Of a stretch of 5,334 nucleotides of DNA, positions 1 through 5,231 are shown piece by piece. Each line of letters begins with the position of its first letter. The stretch's first letter is position 1. This DNA is from Clostridia bacterium. Lineage in GTDB: Bacteria > Bacillota_A > Clostridia > Christensenellales > Borkfalkiaceae. The position numbers and the translations under genes were made by a program. The DNA lies in NCBI GenBank assembly GCA_017462425.1, contig JAFTRD010000095.1, positions 1 through 5,334 of the forward strand, given 5' to 3'. The notes under the pieces are model-generated. The model was given only the letters and a program-made list of their open reading frames with translations, made no database searches and was not told the DNA's origin.

Positions 1-308
1 CCGGCTATATTGCCTTGTAAAAGCAATAAAATATCCTTAAAAGCCGCAATAACGTTTTCCAGCGCCTCACGTAGAAGAATATCGAAATCGGCAAAGGAAG
101 CGCTGGTGAAAAATGCGGCGGGAATATCGCCCAAAGCGCTGAAAAACGCCTCCAGCTCTGCGCTTTCGGTTAAAAACTCAAAGCCCGAAGCCAAAATTAC
201 CACGGTCAAAGCGCCCGTTATCAAAGCAGTAAGCACTTTAAACAAAAGAATGACGTACGTACTTTTAAAATTATTGAGAAGTAAACGAAAACTGTTACGG
301 ACTCTCAC
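1..308 (-). CDS. Integral membrane protein, N-terminal part (runs off window)
   Basis: I do not recognise a named family. The frame is open from a GTG at 308 to the window edge, giving 102 codons and no stop. The GTG is chosen because AAGGAG (323-318) lies nine bases upstream and no ATG in this frame has a comparable site. The product begins with a basic stretch (VRVRNSFRLL) followed by a hydrophobic segment at about residues 18-41, which looks like a signal anchor or first membrane helix with the positive end inside. Residues 45-90 are rich in Phe, Ala, Glu and Asp and look helical. Residues 84-102 turn hydrophobic again. It starts 38 bases after the stop of the 275-aa membrane protein, with no terminator between, so the two are probably co-transcribed and may work together. 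The function is unknown. A + strand frame across the same bases is a shadow. Confidence 0.75.
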   Translation of the reverse strand, partial: MRVRNSFRLLLNNFKSTYVILLFKVLTALITGALTVVILASGFEFLTESAELEAFFSALGDIPAAFFTSASFADFDILLREALENVIAAFKDILLLLQGNIA

Positions 309-317
309 AAAAAGCTT

Positions 318-323
318 CTCCTT
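318..323 (-). promoter_or_regulatory. Ribosome binding site that fixes a GTG start
   Basis: AAGGAG on the minus strand ends nine bases before the GTG at 308. This is the evidence for calling a gene here from a non-ATG start. Confidence 0.75.
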
Positions 324-346
324 ATTTTATAAAAAATTAAAACCCG

Positions 347-1174
347 TTATTCGTGATATTTCTTTTTCAAATCTTCACGTTCAAGCTGCGCCGCATCGAA
401 ATAGATGACCTCCATACGCACGGTAAACAGCATGAAATAGACCATGTACACAACCAACATTACGCCGTAAACGACGGGCGCAGGGAAAAATATAGCGGCG
501 GGAACGATTAATAAATTCCCCACGATAATAGACAGAGCGAGCGCCGTAATGATGCGACGCTTTACCTTTTCGGTAATCTGGTTGGAATAACGCAAAGCCT
601 CAAACGCCTGAAACCCGGTAATTTGCATACAGGGCAACCAAAGATAGAATATTGAAATAACGTATAGAAGCGCAAAAGCACACACCGAGAGAAGGACTAT
701 AAAAATTACGTATTGCAGGGCAAGGTTGGGCAGCGCAACGAATATTGCATACGCCAGGGAAGAAAAGATGAGCGTCCCTATCTCGTAAACGACTGAAAAC
801 AGTACGGTAACCGCAAACGTGCTTAACACGTTATCGTTCAACTTTTCAATAATTCCGTTGAGCGTACGCTTGCCGATGCGCATGTGCTTATCGATGAGCG
901 CCAACAGCATACTGGCGCAGAGAACGATTGCCAGAAAAGAAAACACGCTGAAAAGAGAGGGAAGCACCCCGTCGAAACGGTAGATGGAAAACGTATGGAA
1001 AATTTCTCCCCAGGTTATCTCGCTCAGGGTTCCCGTAAAAAAGTGGGTATAAAAGCCGTGCATTGCCTCTACGTCCGCCAAGCCGCTGAGGCAAATGCCC
1101 GGCAGGACGGATAGAAGAACGATATACCATAAATTTTTGAATACGTAACTGAAAGAAGAATGTGTATAATTCAT
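347..1174 (-). CDS. Polytopic inner-membrane protein of unknown function, 275 aa
   Basis: Hydrophobic segments that look like membrane helices fall at about residues 14-33, 70-94, 116-148 (one long or two), 152-182, 208-230 and 232-258, giving roughly six spans. Between the fourth and fifth lies a cytoplasmic-looking loop (about 184-207) with an Ala/Glu-rich part and a basic KVKRR cluster. The C-terminus is charged (EREDLKKKYHE). This layout loosely resembles bacterial multi-pass families such as YciC/UPF0259, DUF975 or the glycerophosphodiesterase membrane domain, where such a loop comes before the last two helices. The resemblance is by eye only and no catalytic motif is visible. The ATG at 1174 is preceded by GAGGTGA (1191-1185) at ten bases. 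The gene has its own strong promoter and a structured leader, and probably forms an operon with the gene starting at 308. It may be host flanking sequence or phage cargo. Confidence 0.85.
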   Translation of the reverse strand: MNYTHSSFSYVFKNLWYIVLLSVLPGICLSGLADVEAMHGFYTHFFTGTLSEITWGEIFHTFSIYRFDGVLPSLFSVFSFLAIVLCASMLLALIDKHMRIGKRTLNGIIEKLNDNVLSTFAVTVLFSVVYEIGTLIFSSLAYAIFVALPNLALQYVIFIVLLSVCAFALLYVISIFYLWLPCMQITGFQAFEALRYSNQITEKVKRRIITALALSIIVGNLLIVPAAIFFPAPVVYGVMLVVYMVYFMLFTVRMEVIYFDAAQLEREDLKKKYHE

Positions 1175-1185
1175 ATCGCCTTATT

Positions 1186-1211
1186 CACCTCGCGCGCAGG
1201 CGCACCTGCGC
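1186..1211 (-). promoter_or_regulatory. Structured 5' leader with competing hairpins at the ribosome binding site
   Basis: In the minus-strand transcript GCGCAGG (1211-1205) pairs with CCTGCGC (1200-1194) around a TGCG loop, a 7-bp GC-rich stem ending three bases before the binding site. The alternative pairs CGCCT (1202-1198) with AGGTG (1190-1186), five pairs including one GU wobble, and so covers the ribosome binding site of the 275-aa gene. The two cannot form together because they share 1202-1198. The pairings are seen directly in the sequence. A regulatory role is inferred and untested. Confidence 0.4.
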
Positions 1212-1229
1212 TTGATTTTGGTTATTGAT

Positions 1230-1279
1230 ATTATATACCTAAATTGAGAAACTGTAAAGAGTTTTTTTGAATTTTTTTT
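1230..1279 (-). promoter_or_regulatory. Sigma-A (sigma-70 type) promoter with UP-like A-tracts
   Basis: The minus strand reads TTTACA (-35, 1258-1253), a 17-base spacer, and TATAAT (-10, 1235-1230). That is one mismatch in the -35 and a perfect -10 at optimal spacing. Two A-tracts of seven and eight bases (1268-1262 and 1279-1272) lie just upstream, with centres about one helical turn apart, as in an UP element. Transcription should start near 1223, giving a leader of roughly 50 bases before the ATG at 1174. It lies directly downstream of the terminator of the virion operon, so the membrane-protein genes appear to be transcribed independently of the phage late genes. Confidence 0.85.
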
Positions 1280-1291
1280 ATCCTCTGCCCG

Positions 1292-1322
1292 AAAAAAAAG
1301 GAGGAAAGCTATGCTTTCCCCC
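1292..1322 (-). terminator. Rho-independent terminator ending the virion operon
   Basis: On the minus strand GGGGGAAAGC (1322-1313), loop ATA and GCTTTCCTCC (1309-1300) form a 10-bp stem with one GU wobble. It is followed at once by eight T residues (1299-1292). It begins 37 bases after the stop codon of the 168-aa gene. No equally good U-tract follows on the + side, so it mainly serves minus-strand transcription. Confidence 0.93.
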
Positions 1323-1359
1323 TTCCGTTACAAAAGTTTTTTCTCGTTTTTGAATAAAT

Positions 1360-1866
1360 TTACTCATAGTCGGCGTAGCTTTTCAAGCGGTCGTACAGCG
1401 TGGAATAGAACTCCCCGAGGTAATCGGGCGCCAAATTATCCGCCTGGAAAAGCGCAAAACGGATTTGTGCGTCGGTCATGGTCATGTAATAATTATACAC
1501 GGCGTAATACCTTCCCGCAGAATCCAACGAATAATCGGGATTGTAGGGGTAATTATACGCCTGTTCCTCTCCGTCGCCGCCTGCGCCTGCGTTGTCGCCC
1601 AGAAATTTAAGCTGAAAGTCCAAATCGTCCACCAATAATGATAGCGCTTGATTGTACGTGTTTTGTAAATTGCCGTACATAGAATCAAACATGGAGGAAC
1701 GGAGCACGCCGTTTTTCAAGAGCTTGTAATACGCCTTTTCCTTATCCTCTTTGAGCTTGACGTCCAAAGCGTCCTTTTTTTCCTGCGCCGTACGCACGAA
1801 AGAGAGCGCCGATAAAGATAAATCCTCTTCCTTCAGGTCAAGATAATCTAAAATATCCAAGGTCAT
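1360..1866 (-). CDS. Phage protein of unknown function, last gene of the virion operon, 168 aa
   Basis: I do not recognise a family. Residues 1-90 are charged and helix-prone, with a Lys/Glu/Asp-rich stretch at about 26-50. A short Gly/Asp/Ala-rich linker (about 91-99, DNAGAGGDG) leads to a tyrosine-rich segment (about 104-127, with repeated YNY and YY) and an acidic, helix-prone C-terminus ending DYE. There is no signal peptide or membrane helix. The start ATG overlaps the nozzle gene stop in an ATGA (1866-1863), and AAAGGAGG (1884-1877) lies ten bases upstream, so translation is coupled to the nozzle gene. The position after the nozzle gene is where P22 has its tail needle and internal proteins and where T7 has gene 13. 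A small virion component such as a tail plug, needle or ejection protein is therefore possible, but this rests on position only. Confidence 0.88.
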   Translation of the reverse strand: MTLDILDYLDLKEEDLSLSALSFVRTAQEKKDALDVKLKEDKEKAYYKLLKNGVLRSSMFDSMYGNLQNTYNQALSLLVDDLDFQLKFLGDNAGAGGDGEEQAYNYPYNPDYSLDSAGRYYAVYNYYMTMTDAQIRFALFQADNLAPDYLGEFYSTLYDRLKSYADYE

Positions 1867-3257
1867 TCACCCCGTACCTCCTTTAAAAAATCAACCGTAG
1901 CGCTCAAGCCCTCCAGGGCGCAGTTTTTATCCTCGCTTTCTATGTGCAACAGAAACCCCGTACTCTTGATGAGCGGCTGCACGGTGGTTTCCCCGTTCAA
2001 CGCCATGACATACTTCTTTTCCTTTGAAGAATTATCCCGCACGCTGAGGGTGAATTTCCCTTTGCCTCTCACGGTAAGACTGCGCAAGGCTTTACGCCCC
2101 GACCCTAAATTCAAACGGGTATATCCGCTCTCCCAAACCTTTTTTAACGGCTGACCCAACCGGACGCTTTCCTCCGTAAACGTAGCCAATACGCCGCCGT
2201 CTAAAAAATAACAGTGTACGCCGTCCGAGGCAGGGGCGGTAAAGTTTATATCGGAAAACCAGCCCTCCCCCGTTAAAACGTTGAAAAAGAGCGTATACCG
2301 TTCGCCCTCCGCCGTAGCGTAATTGAGCACGTAATAAGCGCCGTACGCACAGGAAATAAAAGCGGATTCTTCAGAAAAATTGACGCCTTGGGTCAGCTTT
2401 TCGGCAATACGTTCTACCGAATTTCCGTCAAAAGCGTATAATCCGTCCGAAGCTAAAAATACCAAAGTCTTTCCCACCTTTTGCACCGAGCCAGAAAATA
2501 CTTTCCCGAACGTTGCCGCAACGGGCGTGGCGGTAAAATTAAAATTCTCCCCCTCGCTTCTCAGTAGCGTAAGCCCGTGCTCCTGCAAAGCGTACAGCCC
2601 TTTGCCGCAAGGGAAAAGCGCCAGTATGCCGCCTTGCTCGGGGAACAGGTCCACAAACCCCGACGCGCGGTAGTTGGATGACCACGCATCCTGCTGTAAG
2701 GGACGGGAAAAACAGACTCGGTAATTCACCTGCGAGGACACGACGAAGACTCTGTCGTAATACGTACACCCAGTCGAGCAGGGCGGCGCAGACGCCCATC
2801 TGGAAAAACTTTCCCCGTCGTACTTGCAAACTCCCTCCTCCGTACAAAAAATCAACAGCTTTTTCCCCGCAGACGTTACGTAGGGAAAGCTATGCGGAAG
2901 TTTGGAAAAAGAATAATTGCATAAAAATACGGGCGTAGCTGTATTGCCTGCGGTGGGCGAAAGCGGAAAGTGATAGATTCCGCTCGGCGTAAAAAATAAA
3001 ATTTTTCCGTCCGTTTGCGGATCGCCGAAGAGATACGCCGCCAGTACTTCATGCCCCTCCAAGGGATTGTTTTCAAATACACGTTTCGTGCCGAAAGCGC
3101 CGCGCAAAGCGCCCGAACGCAAGCGGAAATTCAAACACTTTTCGGGATAGATTGCGCCGTTTTGAATGCTTTTTCCGTCCGTATACGGCAATACGCTCAG
3201 CTGCGCCGTTTTGCTCTTTACCGTGGGCACAGCGTTTTCTTTTTTATAAAACGTCAT
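1863..3257 (-). CDS. Phage tail nozzle/hub-like protein with beta-propeller-like repeats, 464 aa
   Basis: This probably forms the distal part of a short tail, below the adaptor ring. Repeated beta-rich units with a loose pattern of hydrophobic strand, Gly, then [LI]Y.F are seen at about residues 83-97 (ILFFTPSGIYHF), 131-153 (LLIFCTEEGV), 166-192 (YYDRVFVVSS and CFSRPL), 218-240 (GLYALQEHGLTLLR), 262-288 (LVFLASDGLYAFDG), 306-335 and 345-367. They suggest a propeller of about six or seven blades. Residues 370-464 look like a separate beta-sandwich. The 'YYDRVF...FSRPL' and 'GLYAF-DG' style is familiar from tail nozzle proteins, and the length is close to P22 gp10 (472 aa). T7 gp12 has the same role but is longer. 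The ATG lies three bases after the adaptor stop, with AAGGTGG inside the adaptor gene nine bases upstream, so coupling is likely. Assignment rests on pattern, order and size. Confidence 0.72.
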   Translation of the reverse strand: MTFYKKENAVPTVKSKTAQLSVLPYTDGKSIQNGAIYPEKCLNFRLRSGALRGAFGTKRVFENNPLEGHEVLAAYLFGDPQTDGKILFFTPSGIYHFPLSPTAGNTATPVFLCNYSFSKLPHSFPYVTSAGKKLLIFCTEEGVCKYDGESFSRWASAPPCSTGCTYYDRVFVVSSQVNYRVCFSRPLQQDAWSSNYRASGFVDLFPEQGGILALFPCGKGLYALQEHGLTLLRSEGENFNFTATPVAATFGKVFSGSVQKVGKTLVFLASDGLYAFDGNSVERIAEKLTQGVNFSEESAFISCAYGAYYVLNYATAEGERYTLFFNVLTGEGWFSDINFTAPASDGVHCYFLDGGVLATFTEESVRLGQPLKKVWESGYTRLNLGSGRKALRSLTVRGKGKFTLSVRDNSSKEKKYVMALNGETTVQPLIKSTGFLLHIESEDKNCALEGLSATVDFLKEVRGE

Positions 3258-3260
3258 CTT

Positions 3261-3845
3261 CTACACCCACCTTCTGGAGCGAATAACGTGCGGACGGTTT
3301 GCCGAATGGGCGCACAGGAGCGCATCCTTGTATTTTTTATCCCATACCACCGCCTCGTCGTAAAGCCCCGAAATGAGGCAATACTCGCAGGCAACGCCGT
3401 AAGAAAGCAGCCGCTCGGAAACTCTGGAGCCGTATTCGCTGCAATCGTCTAAACGCTTGGTTTCGGGCGCATACGAATAGGTGATCACCGAAGTTCCCGC
3501 ACGGGTTTTTACGTATTCGGGGAAAATGGTAAAGGGAAGCTTGTTGCCGTATTCATCCGTAACCGACAAAATGGTGACGGGCGCGTGCAAAAAAGAAGTA
3601 TACGGCAACGCCCCCGTAGAACAAGTGACCGTTTCCTCGGCGGTCAGGGGCAGATAATCGAGCGCAATTTCGTTTTCCACGATGTTATAGCAGCGCAAAA
3701 GGATATCCGTTTCACGCTGTAAGCGTTGTTCCTTTTCCTCCTCCAACACCGATTCCCCGTCCGTTAACTGTTCTTTGAGATAGCGCACTACGTCCTCCTT
3801 GCCCAGTAAAAAGGCTGCCTGCGCCGCAATATCTTTTACAAACAT
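3261..3845 (-). CDS. Head-tail adaptor (connector)-like protein, 194 aa
   Basis: This probably forms the ring that joins the portal to the tail nozzle. The N-terminal part (about 1-65) is helical and charged, with a Glu/Lys/Gln-rich stretch at 31-45. A beta-rich middle follows (about 66-127, including FLHAPVTILSVTDEYG and the strand SVITYSYAP). A helical segment (about 138-179, with RLLSYGVACEYCLISG and YDEAVVWDKKYKDAL) comes next, and the protein ends in a basic tail (RSRRWV). Helices flanking a beta insert, a size near 190 aa, and a place between capsid and nozzle genes match the role of T7 gp11 (196 aa) and P22 gp4 (166 aa). The ATG at 3845 follows AGGAGG (3860-3855) at nine bases. A terminator-like hairpin just upstream probably lowers its expression relative to capsid. 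No specific family signature was recognised, so the function is inferred. Confidence 0.7.
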   Translation of the reverse strand: MFVKDIAAQAAFLLGKEDVVRYLKEQLTDGESVLEEEKEQRLQRETDILLRCYNIVENEIALDYLPLTAEETVTCSTGALPYTSFLHAPVTILSVTDEYGNKLPFTIFPEYVKTRAGTSVITYSYAPETKRLDDCSEYGSRVSERLLSYGVACEYCLISGLYDEAVVWDKKYKDALLCAHSANRPHVIRSRRWV

Positions 3846-3863
3846 AAAATGATTCCTCCTATC

Positions 3864-3914
3864 AAAAAATATGGGCAGGAAAAGGAAATATATTCCAATC
3901 CCCTCTTCCCACCC
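3864..3914 (-). terminator. Terminator-like attenuator between capsid and adaptor genes
   Basis: In the minus-strand RNA GGGUGGGAAGAGG (3914-3902) pairs over all 13 positions with CCUUUUCCUGCCC (3885-3873), three of them GU or UG wobbles, around a 16-base loop. After three bases (AUA) plus a short step comes a run of six U (3869-3864). The adaptor ribosome binding site begins three bases later. There is no room for a new promoter between hairpin and gene, so the downstream genes must depend on read-through. That makes it a partial terminator rather than an absolute stop. Confidence 0.65.
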
Positions 3915-3948
3915 TACCGTAACAGCATAAGGCTTTTCTCTATACAGC

Positions 3949-3981
3949 TTTAAGTCCTATTTAAGCCCTATTCAAGCCCTA
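3949..3981. repeat. Three tandem 11-bp direct repeats
   Basis: On the + strand: TTTAAGTCCTA (3949-3959), TTTAAGCCCTA (3960-3970) and TTCAAGCCCTA (3971-3981). Neighbouring copies differ at one position each. The array is bracketed by a 7-bp inverted pair, TAAGGCT (3928-3934) and AGCCTTA (3981-3987). The period is close to one DNA turn, so a protein could bind all copies on one face. The role is unknown. Confidence 0.85.
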
Positions 3982-3998
3982 GCCTTACATTTTGAGAA

Positions 3999-4036
3999 CG
4001 TAACGTAGCGTCAGAAAAATTTTTTTATACGTTACG
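3999..4036. repeat. Inverted repeat across the capsid stop codon
   Basis: CGTAACGTA (3999-4007) and TACGTTACG (4028-4036) are exact 9-bp inverted arms. The second overlaps the capsid TAA at 4034-4032. The 20-base loop contains A5T7. No U-tract follows the stem in the minus-strand RNA, so it is not a typical intrinsic terminator. It could protect the 3' end of a capsid mRNA. Confidence 0.6.
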
Positions 4037-5198
4037 CCTCGGTGATGCCGGAAAGCATTGCCTGACCGCAGGGACGGGTGCATACGAGATCGGCGTATTT
4101 TACCAAGGTCGCGGTGTATACGGGTTTACCGGCAATCTGCTTTAATACCTTGCCGTCCTCGCCCTCCAACCACTGCCAGTCGCAAAGCTGGTGCAGGCAG
4201 AAATCGTCGGTGTTGAGTAAGTACATGGTACCCTCGGGACAGAAGCGGTCGGCTACGACGGGAATACCGTTGAAGCTCATTGCCTTATAGCCGCCGTTGA
4301 GCTCTACGGTGTCCACGAAGCGCTTATAGGTGGAGAAATATTCCGCCAACGCACGCTTGACGCCCCAGGAGCAGACGATAAAGTTCACCTTGCTGCCCGA
4401 AACCTCTTCGAGATAATCGATGGCTTTCTGAATTTTGGTTTCGCTGATTTCACCGACGGCGGTATCCTTATAAGGATTCATCCAGTCGTGCTGGCTTCTG
4501 TCCACGCCGTAGAGGGTGGCGCTGTCGGAGAACAATGCGCCGAGCCCCGTGAGCTCGAGTCCGTTGGAATTTTGCATGACGATACGGGAAGCGGCAGGCA
4601 CTTCGCTTGCCGTCAAAGTTGCGCCGCTGACGGTTACCGTCTTATTGATTCGGTCCACCTTCACCACCGTTCTGCCCGTGGCAATTACGTTGCCGGCAGC
4701 AGCGACGAAGTCCACGATCATACCTTCGGCAATATTCTTAACGCTATCCACGGTGAATACGCCGCTATTGACGCTAGCCACCGTTGCCAAGGTGCCGGAG
4801 CCGTCGCCGAACAACATTCTGCCGAAGTTGAAGGAAGAGCTTTTGATAAGTCCGTCCATTTCGTCGTTCAAAAGGTTGACGAACGCGCCCTCGTTGTTGG
4901 CGGAGGAACGGATTGCCTTATCGGAAATTTCAATCGTGCCAAAGAGATTTTTGAGCGTGGTTACGAACTGGGCGTAATGATTGCCGCCTGCCGCAGGCAA
5001 GTTACCCTCCTCCGTACCTGCACCCCCGCCGCCGTTGACGCCGTAGCGCACGAGGCGGCGTACGTCCTTACCCCACACGTCCGCCGTGGACTGTTTAATC
5101 TGGGCAAGTAAGGGGTTGACCGACGTGTTGAGCATGTCGGACACTGCTCCGAAATAAAACGATTTCCATGCGTTATCCGCTGTTTCCATAGTTACCAT
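4032..5198 (-). CDS. Phage major capsid protein, HK97 fold, 388 aa
   Basis: This is the shell-forming subunit of the phage head. Recognisable parts are the N-terminal WKSFYFG region (11-17), the Gly-rich segment NGGGGAG (55-61) followed by EEGNLP, and the 'LFGDGSGTLATV' motif (129-140) common in phage capsid proteins. The A-domain-like C-terminal region includes FIVCSWGVKRAL (273-284), a NGIPVVADR strand-turn (310-318), an EGTMYLLN strand (322-329) and the closing beta segment near 358-384. Residues about 141-210 form a beta-rich stretch (GVFTVDSV, GMIVDFV, VVKVDRINKTVTVSG) that looks like an inserted domain. There is no long charged N-terminal delta region or protease segment, so a separate scaffold is likely. 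ATG 5198 is chosen over the ATG three codons later because AGGAG (5214-5210) is 11 bases upstream. Six cysteines lie in the last 115 residues. Confidence 0.9.
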   Translation of the reverse strand: MVTMETADNAWKSFYFGAVSDMLNTSVNPLLAQIKQSTADVWGKDVRRLVRYGVNGGGGAGTEEGNLPAAGGNHYAQFVTTLKNLFGTIEISDKAIRSSANNEGAFVNLLNDEMDGLIKSSSFNFGRMLFGDGSGTLATVASVNSGVFTVDSVKNIAEGMIVDFVAAAGNVIATGRTVVKVDRINKTVTVSGATLTASEVPAASRIVMQNSNGLELTGLGALFSDSATLYGVDRSQHDWMNPYKDTAVGEISETKIQKAIDYLEEVSGSKVNFIVCSWGVKRALAEYFSTYKRFVDTVELNGGYKAMSFNGIPVVADRFCPEGTMYLLNTDDFCLHQLCDWQWLEGEDGKVLKQIAGKPVYTATLVKYADLVCTRPCGQAMLSGITEA

Positions 5199-5231
5199 AA
5201 TACTTTAAACTCCTGATATCAATAGATTTTT

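Noticed and set aside
10..408. 132-codon + strand open frame, Lys/Ser-rich
   Set aside because: It is antisense to the GTG-started membrane gene and the end of the 275-aa gene, has no good ribosome binding site, and its composition is what a hydrophobic gene gives when read backwards.
1311..1610. + strand frame starting inside the terminator hairpin
   Set aside because: Its ATG is the hairpin loop itself and the protein is Arg/Asn/Pro-rich noise opposite the 168-aa gene.
3015..3452. 145-codon + strand frame spanning the nozzle-adaptor junction
   Set aside because: It is antisense to two tightly linked real genes, with no initiation signal or recognisable protein features.
3941..3976. Promoter for the adaptor gene using TATAGA as -10
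   Set aside because: On the minus strand TATAGA matches only part of the consensus and no acceptable -35 lies at 16-18 bases. The terminator-like hairpin would also sit downstream of it.
3949..3981. CRISPR-like or iteron origin interpretation of the 11-bp repeats
   Set aside because: The repeats are too short and have no spacers for CRISPR. No replication gene or AT-rich unwinding region adjoins them, and they lie between virion genes.
4488..5111. 207-codon + strand open frame (and a 153-codon one in another frame) opposite the capsid gene
   Set aside because: Both are mirrored by a well-supported capsid protein. Their sequences (many His, Val, Arg) look like shadow translations and no ribosome binding site precedes them.
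5214..5221. 8-bp palindrome TGATATCA before the capsid gene
   Set aside because: It is short, overlaps the ribosome binding site region and is expected by chance, with no promoter beside it.
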